Below, piece after piece: positions 18,701 through 25,773 of a stretch of 64,000 nt of DNA (the stretch's first letter is position 1; every line of letters starts with the position of its first letter). This stretch comes from Streptomyces caatingaensis (GTDB lineage Bacteria > Actinomycetota > Actinomycetes > Streptomycetales > Streptomycetaceae). Under the pieces are notes generated by a model, which had not been told where the DNA came from, ran no database searches, and worked only from the letters and a program-made list of their open reading frames with translations. The stretch spans positions 124,001 to 188,000 of the forward strand of contig NZ_LFXA01000017.1 of assembly GCF_001187435.1 (NCBI RefSeq). Reading direction: 5' to 3'. The translations under genes and the position numbers were made by a program.

Positions 18701-19290
18701 ACAACCTGCTCGAAGCCGCCGTCGTCTACGGCTACTTCCCCTGCCACTCCAAGGGCGACGACCTGATCCTGCTCCACGAGGACGGCAGCGAGCGCACGCG
18801 CTTCACCTTCCCGCGGCAGCGGCGGGGGCGGCGGCTGTGCCTGGCGGACTTCTTCCGCCCGGAGGAGTCGGGCGAGCGGGACGTGGTCGGCCTCCAGGTC
18901 GTCACGATCGGCTCGCGCATCGGCGAGGCGACCGCCTCCCTCTTCGCGGCGGACGCCTACCGCGACTACCTGGAGCTGCACGGCCTCTCCGTCCAGCTGG
19001 CCGAGGCGCTGGCCGAGTACTGGCACGCCCGCGTCCGCGCCGAGCTCGGCTTCGCCGGGGAGGACCCGGACCGGGTGGAGGACATGTTCGACCTCAAGTA
19101 CCGCGGCGCCCGCTTCTCCCTGGGCTACGGCGCCTGCCCGAACCTGGAGGACCGCGCGAAGATCGCCGAGCTGCTGCGGCCGGAGCGGATCGGCGTCCAC
19201 CTCTCCGAGGAGTTCCAGCTCCACCCCGAGCAGTCCACGGACGCGATCGTGATCCACCACCCGGAGGCGAAGTACTTCAACGCCCGGTAG
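15784..19290 (+). CDS. metH: Cobalamin-dependent methionine synthase
   Basis: 1168 residues. Transfers a methyl group from 5-methyltetrahydrofolate via cobalamin to homocysteine, the last step of methionine synthesis. Domain order: homocysteine/zinc domain, with GLNCATGP (Cys near 235) and GGCCGTT (Cys 301-302) as zinc ligands; pterin domain starting IGERTNANGSKKF near 350; B12-binding domain with DVHDIGKN, where His near 745 is the cobalt ligand; and a C-terminal activation domain that binds S-adenosylmethionine. Length is typical of actinobacterial MetH. The ATG at 15784 follows GGGAG. The upstream gene gylR is divergent. Confidence 0.97.
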   Translation: MASKPLTVSSSRSDRLREALASRVVVADGAMGTMLQAQDPSLEDFQQLEGCNEVLNVTRPDIVRSVHEAYFAAGVDCVETNTFGANHAALGEYDIAHRVFELSEAGARVARETADSFAEADGRDRWVLGSMGPGTKLPTLGHAPYTVLRDAYQANAEGLISGGADALLVETTQDLLQTKASVLGARRALEATGRNLPLIVSVTVETTGTMLLGSEIGAALTALEPLGIDMIGLNCATGPAEMSEHLRYLSRHARIGLSCMPNAGLPVLGKDGAHYPLSPGELADAQETFVREYGLSLVGGCCGTTPEHLRQVVERVRGLTPSPREPRPEPGAASLYQSVPFRQDTSYLAIGERTNANGSKKFREAMLEGRWDDCVEMARDQIREGAHMLDLCVDYVGRDGVADMEELAGRFATASTLPVVLDSTEVDVIRAGLEKLGGRAVINSVNFEDGDGPDSRFSKVAALAREHGAALMALTIDEEGQARTAEKKVEIAERLIADLTQKWGIRECDILIDTLTFTICTGQEESRKDGIHTIEAIRELKRRHPDVQTTLGLSNISFGLNPAARIVLNSVFLDECVKAGLDSAIVHASKILPIARLDEEQVQVALDLIHDRRREGYDPLQRLLELFEGATAKSLKAGKAEELAALPLEERLRRRIIDGEKNGLEADLDAALAERPALDIVNDTLLEGMKVVGELFGSGQMQLPFVLQSAEVMKSAVAYLEPHMEKSDAEGKGTIVLATVRGDVHDIGKNLVDIILSNNGYTVVNLGIKQPVSAILEAAEEHKADVIGMSGLLVKSTVIMKENLEELNQRKLAATYPVILGGAALTRAYVEQDLHEIYEGEVRYARDAFEGLKLMDALIAVKRGVPGATLPELKQRRVAKTASPLVVDEPEPEGAVRSDVAVDNPVPEPPFWGTRVVKGIGLKDYASWLDEGALFKGQWGLKQSRDGGPTYEELVETEGRPRLRGLLDKLHTDNLLEAAVVYGYFPCHSKGDDLILLHEDGSERTRFTFPRQRRGRRLCLADFFRPEESGERDVVGLQVVTIGSRIGEATASLFAADAYRDYLELHGLSVQLAEALAEYWHARVRAELGFAGEDPDRVEDMFDLKYRGARFSLGYGACPNLEDRAKIAELLRPERIGVHLSEEFQLHPEQSTDAIVIHHPEAKYFNAR

Positions 19291-19343
19291 CGCGGAGAGC
19301 GGCGGCGCGGAAAAGGGAGGCGCGCTCCGGGGCTTGGGCGCCG

Positions 19344-19392
19344 TAGAATTGCTGTCCGGTGAAGGCCGGTCCGCGCGTCGCGGGCCGGCCTT
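19344..19392 (+). promoter_or_regulatory. -10 hexamer and hairpin between metH and the HAD gene
   Basis: TAGAAT at 19344-19349 matches the Streptomyces vegetative -10 well. Starting about 12 bases later is a 14-bp inverted repeat, AAGGCCGGTCCGCG at 19362-19375 and its near-complement at 19379-19392, followed by CTTGT. The hairpin can end metH transcription, but its place right after a -10 also allows a short attenuated leader for the HAD gene. Confidence 0.55.
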
Positions 19393-19416
19393 CTTGTCCC
19401 CCCAGGAGGTGTGCGG

Positions 19417-20112
19417 ATGACCAGCGGCATCCCCGCGCTCACGATCGCCCAGCACCCGACACGGAGCCTGCAGGCCGTCCTGCTCGACATGGACGGCACC
19501 CTCGTCGACACCGAGGGCTTCTGGTGGGAGGTGGAGGTCGCGGTCTTCGCGGAGCTGGGCCACCAGCTCCTGGAGGAGTACCGCGAGATCGTCGTCGGCG
19601 GTCCCATGCACCGCAGCGCGTCCTTCCTCATCAAGGCCACCGGCGCCAAGATCGCCCTGGCCGAGCTCACCGCCCTCCTGAACAGCCGGTTCTCGGAGAT
19701 GATCGGCCACGGCGTCCCGCTGATGCCGGGGGCGAGGCGGCTGCTCACCGAGCTGGCCGCGCACGGCGTGCCCACCGCCCTCGTCTCCGCCTCGCACCGG
19801 GAGATCATCGACCGGGTGCTGCGCACCCTCGGCCCCGAGCACTTCACCCTCACCGTCGCGGGCGACGAGGTCGAGCGCACCAAGCCGCACCCGGACCCCT
19901 ACCTCACGGCCGCCGCCCGGCTCGGCGTCGACCCGGCCCGCTGCGCCGTCGTCGAGGACACGGTCACCGGGGTGGCGGCCGCGGAGGCGGCCGGCTGCCG
20001 GGTGGTGGCCGTGCCGTCGGTGGGCGCCATCCCGCCGGCCGCCGGACGGACCGTCGTCCGCTCCCTCGAAGAAGTCGATCTCGGATTCCTGCGGAAGGTG
20101 ATCGGCGCCTGA
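19417..20112 (+). CDS. HAD-superfamily phosphatase (phosphoglycolate/beta-phosphoglucomutase-like)
   Basis: 231-residue cytosolic hydrolase. Motif I is LLDMDGTLVDTE, with Asp24 nucleophile and Asp26 acid/base; motif II VSASHRE; motif III Lys in ERTKPHPDPYL; motif IV CAVVEDTVTG. The cap between motifs I and II is of the small helical type used by phosphatases and mutases acting on sugar phosphates; the substrate is unknown. The ATG at 19417 has AGGAGG 7 bases upstream, whereas a GTG at 19411 is too close to that site. Confidence 0.88.
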   Translation: MTSGIPALTIAQHPTRSLQAVLLDMDGTLVDTEGFWWEVEVAVFAELGHQLLEEYREIVVGGPMHRSASFLIKATGAKIALAELTALLNSRFSEMIGHGVPLMPGARRLLTELAAHGVPTALVSASHREIIDRVLRTLGPEHFTLTVAGDEVERTKPHPDPYLTAAARLGVDPARCAVVEDTVTGVAAAEAAGCRVVAVPSVGAIPPAAGRTVVRSLEEVDLGFLRKVIGA

Positions 20113-20525
20113 GCGTGCTGGAATCCTCAAGAAACGCAGAGCGCAGGTCCGACTGTTTTCCGTGACCGATGGCGCGGTAATTGCCAAGGGGCGCAAGGTC
20201 ATTCGCCGAGTGATGTTCGTCACCGCATACGGCGGACCAGGTGGATCCATGACCCCTGGAAGGGGGCCTTCCAGGGGTCATGGCGCACCCTTGTGTCCGC
20301 ATTCGGCCGTTGGTGCACGAATCGTTCCCGCGTCCGCGATATCGGCCGACGCCCCGTTGTTATCGCCGCGTGATATCGCATCAGGTAGACCACGTTCCGG
20401 TCATGGTGGTGGTGCGCACTAATCTCTTCGCGAGTACTTCACGGCCGCCTCCGTGGGGCCCGTGCACAGTGCTTCCGTACGGGTCCCGGCGCGCGCCGTT
20501 CGCACCACAGGGAGAACACCGCACA
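20113..20525 (+). other. 413-base intergenic region before the first binding lipoprotein
   Basis: No credible gene. It is more A/T-rich than its surroundings, with stretches such as CGCGTGATATCGCATCA near 20370, as expected of a promoter region. It contains the 17-bp inverted repeat at 20247-20283. I could not fix a -10/-35 pair with confidence. Confidence 0.5.
20247..20283. terminator. 17-bp perfect hairpin downstream of the HAD gene
   Basis: CCATGACCCCTGGAAGG at 20247-20263, a GGG loop, and the exact complement at 20267-20283. It lies 135 bases past the HAD stop and 240 bases before the next start. It could be a late terminator or a processed RNA end; no T-tract follows. Confidence 0.5.
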
Positions 20526-22124
20526 ATGAACCGCAAGACGTTGGTGCTGCCGACCGTGGTGGGCCTGCTGGCCCCCGTGCTCGTCGCCTGTGGGGGCGGC
20601 GACGGAGCCGGCAAGGGCAAGGGCGCCATCGTCGTCGGCACCACCGACCGGTTCGAGGAGACGACGGACGCCCCCGCGCCCTTCGACCCGGCCGCGGCCT
20701 ACGACGTCGGCGTGTGGAACGTGCTGCACAGCACCTTCCAGACCCTGCTCCGGCTGCCCCGCTCGGGCTCCGAGCCCGCCCCCGACGCCGCCGAGCGGTG
20801 CGGCTGGAGCGACCGCCGCAACGAGCAGTACCGCTGCACCCTGCGCAAGGGGCTCACGTTCTCCAACGGCGACGAACTGACCGTCAAGGACGTCAAGTTC
20901 TCCATCGAGCGCGCCCGCGCGATCAACTTCGAAAACGGCCCGGTCTCGCTGCTGAGCAACATCGACCAGGTCGAGACGCCCAACGACCGCGAGATCGTCT
21001 TCCAGCTCAAGGCGCCCGACGCGACCTTCCCGCAGAAGCTCGCCACCCCGGCCGCGGCCATCGTGGACGCCAAGGCGTACCCCAAGGACAAGCTGCTCAC
21101 CGACGGCTTCAAGGTGGTCGGCTCCGGCCCGTACACCCTGGAGACCGAGGAGCAGGACAACCGCGTCGTCAAGGCCGTCCTGACGAAGAACCCCGACTAC
21201 AAGGGCTCCGTCACCGTGCAGAACGACAAGGTCGAGATGCGCTTCTACGACGACGCCAGGACGATGGAGAACGCGCTCAAGGCCGGCGACATCGACGTGA
21301 TGAACCGGACCCTGGCGCCGGAGCAGATCGCCAAGCTGCGCAACTCCGCCGGCCAGCAGGTCAAGCTGCTGGAGTCGCCGGGCCACGAGATCGGCTACCT
21401 GGCGTTCAACGTGGACGACCCGGCCGTCAAGCCCAAGGCCGTCCGCCAGGCCATGGCCCAGCTCGTCGACCGCCAGGCGCTGGCCCGCGAGGGCTACGAC
21501 CGCACCAGCGACGCGCTCTACTCGCTGGTCCCCAGCGGCATCCCCGGCCACCAGAACTCCTTCGCCAACCAGTACGGCGGCCCCAGTGTCGACAAGGCCC
21601 GCGCCCTGCTCAAGGGCGCCGGCATCAGCACCCCGGTGCGCTTCACCCTCGCCTACTCCTCCGACCACTACGGCGAGGCGACGGCGCGGGCGTTCAAGAC
21701 GCTCCAGAAGCAGCTGAACGGCAGCGGGCTGTTCGACGTGAAGCTCCAGGACGTCAAGTGGGCGGAGTTCCGGCCCAACGCCGCCAAGGGCCAGTACGCG
21801 GTCTACGGCATGGGCTGGTTCCCCGACTTCCCGGACCCGGACAACTTCATCGCGCCCTTCTTCGGCAAGGACAACTTCCTCCGGTCCCGCTACCAGAACA
21901 ACAAGATCAACGACCTGATCCCGCGCACCCGTCAGACCTCGCAGCGCGACTCGGCGGCCAGGCTCTTCCAGCAGGCGCAGGACATCGTCGCCGACGAGGT
22001 GCCGGTCCTGCCGCTGTGGCAGGGCAAGCAGTACGTGGCGACCCGGACCAACGTCACCGGCGGGGAATGGGTGCTCAACGCGGCCTCCGAACTCCAGCCG
22101 TGGGAGCTCGCCCGGGGCAAGTGA
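20526..22124 (+). CDS. Solute-binding lipoprotein, peptide/oligopeptide family 5 (orphan)
   Basis: 532 residues. The signal ends in the lipobox VLVAC with Cys22. The family-5 binding fold follows, with LRKGLTFSNGDELTVKDVKF, VGSGPYTLETEEQDN, IGYLAFNVDDPAV and LYSLVPSGIPGHQNSF. Near the C-terminus YGMGWFPDFPDPDNFIAPFF resembles peptide/nickel receptors. It would capture a peptide or similar solute for an ABC importer, but no permease or ATPase genes are adjacent. The next gene is a paralogue with the same motifs, indicating tandem duplication. GGGAG lies 11 bases before the ATG. Confidence 0.88.
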   Translation: MNRKTLVLPTVVGLLAPVLVACGGGDGAGKGKGAIVVGTTDRFEETTDAPAPFDPAAAYDVGVWNVLHSTFQTLLRLPRSGSEPAPDAAERCGWSDRRNEQYRCTLRKGLTFSNGDELTVKDVKFSIERARAINFENGPVSLLSNIDQVETPNDREIVFQLKAPDATFPQKLATPAAAIVDAKAYPKDKLLTDGFKVVGSGPYTLETEEQDNRVVKAVLTKNPDYKGSVTVQNDKVEMRFYDDARTMENALKAGDIDVMNRTLAPEQIAKLRNSAGQQVKLLESPGHEIGYLAFNVDDPAVKPKAVRQAMAQLVDRQALAREGYDRTSDALYSLVPSGIPGHQNSFANQYGGPSVDKARALLKGAGISTPVRFTLAYSSDHYGEATARAFKTLQKQLNGSGLFDVKLQDVKWAEFRPNAAKGQYAVYGMGWFPDFPDPDNFIAPFFGKDNFLRSRYQNNKINDLIPRTRQTSQRDSAARLFQQAQDIVADEVPVLPLWQGKQYVATRTNVTGGEWVLNAASELQPWELARGK

Positions 22125-22250
22125 CCCCGGCCCGGCGGCACTTCGGGGCCCGGCGGAACCCCTCGTAGGACCACGACGCACCACCACGACGCAACATCAC
22201 CACGCAACACCAACGCTCCACCTGCACCACCAGCACCACAGAACTCCCCA

Positions 22251-22274
22251 CCGGGCGGACATCCGTCCGCCCGG
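22251..22274 (+). promoter_or_regulatory. Hairpin in the leader of the second binding-protein gene
   Basis: CCGGGCGGAC and its exact complement with an ATCC loop, 27 bases before the GTG start. It follows a G-poor C/A-rich stretch (about 22171-22243) with short ACCACGACGCA-like repeats, an unstructured leader in otherwise G-rich DNA. It could be an attenuator or an RNA-stability element. Confidence 0.45.
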
Positions 22275-22301
22275 ACGACTCGAACTGTGAGGAACGTGTA
22301 C

Positions 22302-23894
22302 GTGAGGAAACGTGACCAGTGGCTTGCCGCCCCGCTCGGCGCGGGGCTCGCCGCCGCGCTGCTCGGCGGGTGCGGCTCGGACGACGGCAAGGCGGCGGGC
22401 ACCGGTGAGTCGGTGGTCATGGGGATGTCCGACGAGGTCGTGGCCACCGACCCGGCCTCGGGCTACGACCCGGGCTCCTGGCTGCTCTTCAACAACGTCT
22501 TCCAGTCGCTGCTCAGCTTCCCCAAGGGCAGCAACACCCCGCAGCCCGAGGCCGCGAAGAAGTGCGGCTTCAAGGACCGCACCAGCACCGTCTACGAGTG
22601 CGCCCTCAACGACGGGCTGACGTTCAGCAACGGCCACACCCTCACCTCCGAGGACGTCGCCTACTCGTTCCGCCGCACGATCAGGATCAACGACAAGGCC
22701 GGTCCGGCCGCGGCCATGCTCTCCACGATCAAGGAGATCCGGACGCCGGACAAGAAGACCGTCGTCTTCCGGCTCAAGCGGCCCGACGCCACCTTCCCGC
22801 TGAAGATCGCCTCGGGTGCCGGCTCGATCGTCGACCACACCGAATACCCCGCCGACCGGCTGCGGACCGACGGCAAGGCGGTGGGCTCCGGCCGCTACAC
22901 GCTGGACTCCTACGACAAGGACAAGGCCGTCTTCAAGGTCAACGGCTCCTACCGCGGCCCCGCGGCCGTCCAGAACAGCGGCCTGACCCTCAAGCTCTTC
23001 CACGGCAAGCAGGACGAGCTCAAGGACGCCCTCAAGAAGGGCGACGTCGACCTCGCCTACCGTGGCCTGGCCATGGACGACATCGCCTCCCTGGAGGCCG
23101 CCGGCTCCCGCAACGACCTCAAGGTCGTCCAGGGCACCAGCGCCGAGGTCCAGCACCTCGTCTTCAACACCAAGGACCCGGTGGCCGGCAAGCTCGCCGT
23201 CCGCAAGGCCGTCGCCTACCTCGTGGACCGCGGCGCCCTCGTCCGCGACATCTACAAGCGCACCGCCGAACCGCTGTACTCCGTCGTCCCCAGCGGCATC
23301 ACCGGCCACCGCACGTCCTTCTTCGACGTCTACGGCGACCGGCCCCAGCCGGACAAGGCCGCCGCCGTGCTCAAGGACGCCGGCATCAAGGGCAAGGTCA
23401 AGCTCACCCTGTGGGGCACGCCGATCCGCTACGGCCCCGGCACCGTCCCCGAGCTGAAGGCCATCGCCAAACAGCTCAACGCCAGCGGGCTGTTCGAGGC
23501 CGACGTGCGGAGCGTCCCCCTCGACGAGTACCAGAAGGGCATCGAGGCCGGCCGGTACCCCGTCTACGTCAAGGGCTGGGTCCCCGACTACCCGGACCCC
23601 GACAACTTCACCGCGCCCTTCTTCGGCGAGGACAACGAACTCGCCAACCACTACGAGTCGAAGGAGATCTCCGGCCGCATCCTCCCGGCCACCGCCGCGG
23701 AGAACAGCCGCGCCGCCACCTCCGGGGACTTCTCCAGGCTCCAGCAGACCGTGGCGCAGGACGTGCCGGTCCTCCCGCTGTGGCAGGGCAAGCAGTACGC
23801 CGTCGCCAACGAGCGGATATCCGGCCTCCAGTGGACCCTGGACGCCTCGACCGTCTTCCGCTTCTGGGAGATCGCCAAGGGCAAGAAGGACTGA
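22302..23894 (+). CDS. Solute-binding lipoprotein, peptide/oligopeptide family 5 (orphan paralogue)
   Basis: 530 residues. The lipobox is LLGGC with Cys24. The same blocks as the preceding gene appear: ALNDGLTFSNGHTLTSEDVA, VGSGRYTLDSYDKDK, LYSVVPSGITGHRTSFFD, KGWVPDYPDPDNFTAPFF and VLPLWQGKQYAVA. The GTG at 22302 is preferred because GAGGA lies 8 bases upstream; an earlier GTG at 22287 has no site. Sequence divergence from its neighbour suggests an old duplication and perhaps a different ligand. No transporter subunits are nearby, so it must serve a permease elsewhere or act as a sensor. Confidence 0.87.
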   Translation: MRKRDQWLAAPLGAGLAAALLGGCGSDDGKAAGTGESVVMGMSDEVVATDPASGYDPGSWLLFNNVFQSLLSFPKGSNTPQPEAAKKCGFKDRTSTVYECALNDGLTFSNGHTLTSEDVAYSFRRTIRINDKAGPAAAMLSTIKEIRTPDKKTVVFRLKRPDATFPLKIASGAGSIVDHTEYPADRLRTDGKAVGSGRYTLDSYDKDKAVFKVNGSYRGPAAVQNSGLTLKLFHGKQDELKDALKKGDVDLAYRGLAMDDIASLEAAGSRNDLKVVQGTSAEVQHLVFNTKDPVAGKLAVRKAVAYLVDRGALVRDIYKRTAEPLYSVVPSGITGHRTSFFDVYGDRPQPDKAAAVLKDAGIKGKVKLTLWGTPIRYGPGTVPELKAIAKQLNASGLFEADVRSVPLDEYQKGIEAGRYPVYVKGWVPDYPDPDNFTAPFFGEDNELANHYESKEISGRILPATAAENSRAATSGDFSRLQQTVAQDVPVLPLWQGKQYAVANERISGLQWTLDASTVFRFWEIAKGKKD

Positions 23895-23909
23895 CCCCGC
23901 GTCACCCGC

Positions 23910-23948
23910 GACGGAGGGCCCGCCGGTGCGTCCGGCGGGCCCTCCGTC
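23910..23948. terminator. Bidirectional terminator between convergent genes
   Basis: Perfect 17-bp inverted repeat, GACGGAGGGCCCGCCGG at 23910-23926 and its complement at 23932-23948, 5-base loop. It sits in the short gap between the plus-strand lipoprotein gene and the minus-strand response regulator gene and can serve both. Confidence 0.85.
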
Positions 23949-23958
23949 GTATCCGGCG

Positions 23959-24630
23959 TCACTGCGAGCCGGGGCGCACCAGCCCGCTCTCGTACGCGTA
24001 GACCGCCGCCTGCACCCGGTCGCGCAGCCCGAGCTTGGTGAGCACATGGCCCACGTGCGTCTTGACCGTCGTCTCGCTCACGAACAGGTCCGCCGCGATC
24101 TCCGCGTTGGACAGGCCGCGGGCCACCAGCTTGAGCACCTCGACCTCGCGCTCGGTCAGCGTGTTCAGCGTGTCCGGCAGCGGCTCCTCGCCGGACGGCA
24201 GGTGGGTCGCGTACTTGTCGAGCAGCCGGCGGGTGATGCTGGGCGCGAGCATCGCCTCGCCGCCGGCGACCACCCGGATCGCCTGCACCAGCTCGTGCGC
24301 CGGGGCGTCCTTCAGCAGGAAGCCGCTCGCCCCCGCCCGCAGCGCCTCCACCACGTACTCGTCCAGGTCGAAGGTGGTGAGCACCAGCACCTTCGCCGGA
24401 CCGTCCCGGTCCGGGCCGGTGATCTGCCGGGTCGCCTCCACCCCGTCCATGCGCGGCATGCGGATGTCCATCAGCACGACGTCGGGTTGCAGGGCGCGCA
24501 CCTGGTCGAGCGCCTGGAGGCCGTCGCCGGCCTCCCCGACGACCGCGATGTCCTGCTCGGCCTCCAGGATCATGCGGAATCCCGTACGCAGCAGGGGCTG
24601 GTCGTCGACCAGCAGGACACGGATCGCCAC
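23959..24630 (-). CDS. NarL/FixJ-type response regulator (orphan)
   Basis: 223 residues. Receiver domain 1-120 with acidic Asp9-Asp10, phospho-acceptor Asp55 in VVLMDIRMPRMDG, Thr in VLVLTTFD and Lys in SGFLLKDAP. The LuxR-type DNA-binding domain (about 155-205) contains LTEREVEVLKLVARGLSN and SETTVKTHVGHVLTKLGL. The GTG at 24630 follows AAGGAG. No histidine kinase gene is adjacent. It lies only 14 bases after the RecB-like nuclease gene, so the two may be co-transcribed. Confidence 0.92.
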   Translation of the reverse strand: MAIRVLLVDDQPLLRTGFRMILEAEQDIAVVGEAGDGLQALDQVRALQPDVVLMDIRMPRMDGVEATRQITGPDRDGPAKVLVLTTFDLDEYVVEALRAGASGFLLKDAPAHELVQAIRVVAGGEAMLAPSITRRLLDKYATHLPSGEEPLPDTLNTLTEREVEVLKLVARGLSNAEIAADLFVSETTVKTHVGHVLTKLGLRDRVQAAVYAYESGLVRPGSQ

Positions 24631-24644
24631 GGAACACTCCTTCG

Positions 24645-25571
24645 CTAGACCGCGTCCATTCTGCCCTGACCCGCGCGGGGCGCGGGCAGCGGCAACGGGT
24701 AGGGCGGGGGAGTGCCGCCGAACTCGGGGCAGCGCTCCCGGTGGTCGCACCAGCCGCACAGCTTCGTCGGCCGCGGGCGCCAGTCGCCCGTCTCCGTCGC
24801 CAGCTCGATGGCCTCCCACAGGGCCCGCAGCTTGCGCTCCACCGCCCGCAGCTCGGGCTCCACCGGGTCGTACGTCACGACGTCGCCGCTGCCCAGGTAG
24901 ACGAGCTGGAGCCGGCGGGGCACGACGCCGCGCAGCCGCCAGACCACCAGCGCGTAGAACTTCATCTGGAACAGGGCGTCGTCGCGGTACCGCGGGGCGG
25001 GGGCCTTGCCCGTCTTGTAGTCGACGATGCGCACCTCGCCGGTCGGCGCGACGTCGATCCGGTCGACGATGCCGCGCAGCACCAGCCCCGAATCCAGCGT
25101 CGTCTCCACGAACAGCTCGCGCTCGGCGGGCTCCAGCCGCGTCGGGTCCTCCAGGGTGAACCAGCGCTCGACGAGCCGCTCCGCCTCCGCCAGCCAGGCG
25201 GCCAGCCGCTCCTCGTCCCGCGCGCCGTCCTCACCGGTGAACAGCTCCGCCAGCTCGGGGCGGGCCGCCAGCAGCTTCTCCCACTCGCCGGGCACCAGGC
25301 CGCGCGCCCGCGGTGCCGTGCGCTCCCCGGCCGGGGCGTCGAAGAGCCGCTCCAGCACGGCGTGCACCACAGTGCCGCGCGTCGCCGCCGCGCTCGGCCT
25401 CTCCGGCAGCCGGTCGATCACCCGGAACCGGTAGAGCAGCGGACAGCGCATGAAATCGGCCGCGCGCGAGGGCGAGAGGGAGGCCGGCCGGGCGGGGCCG
25501 GCCGCTGCCGGGAGCACCGCCGGGGCCGGCGGGGCCGGCGCGGCGTCGGGGGCGTCGGGAGCGGATTCCAT
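24645..25571 (-). CDS. RecB-family Fe-S exonuclease (Cas4/Rv2119-like)
   Basis: 308 residues. A PD-(D/E)XK nuclease core follows a Pro/Ala-rich N-terminus: His70 in RGTVVHAVLE, Asp170/Asp173 in GIVDRID, the DYK triad 184-186 in VRIVDYKTGK and Gln202 in LFQMKFYALVV. Cys43 (FMRCPLLYRF) plus Cys272, Cys275 and Cys281 (LCGWCDHRERCPEF) form the four-cysteine 4Fe-4S pattern of Cas4 and AddB-type nucleases. No helicase domain and no CRISPR are present, so it is likely a stand-alone repair nuclease. M. tuberculosis has a similar gene next to trmI. The ATG at 25571 was chosen by conservation. Confidence 0.85.
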   Translation of the reverse strand: MESAPDAPDAAPAPPAPAVLPAAAGPARPASLSPSRAADFMRCPLLYRFRVIDRLPERPSAAATRGTVVHAVLERLFDAPAGERTAPRARGLVPGEWEKLLAARPELAELFTGEDGARDEERLAAWLAEAERLVERWFTLEDPTRLEPAERELFVETTLDSGLVLRGIVDRIDVAPTGEVRIVDYKTGKAPAPRYRDDALFQMKFYALVVWRLRGVVPRRLQLVYLGSGDVVTYDPVEPELRAVERKLRALWEAIELATETGDWRPRPTKLCGWCDHRERCPEFGGTPPPYPLPLPAPRAGQGRMDAV

Positions 25572-25773
25572 GGCACAGACCCTACGGCCCCCCACCGACG
25601 GTCGCCGACGCTCACCCCGCGTGCACCCGCGGTTCCGGCCGGGGGTCCGGGGGTTGCCCCCCGGGAAGGCCCGGCAGCGGCATACCATCGACGCCAGAAG
25701 CCCTCGCACTGCATGATCGTGGCAGGGCGCGCGCACCGGGCGGTGCGCGAGCGGCATCCGACGAGGGGACACC

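Noticed and set aside
15196..20250. 1684-codon open frame on the minus strand
   Set aside because: Antisense shadow of metH and the HAD gene; the GylR coding frame explains the end.
24645..25571. Cas4 as evidence of a CRISPR system
   Set aside because: No repeat-spacer array or other cas genes are in the window; the gene fits the stand-alone RecB-like group found beside trmI in actinobacteria.
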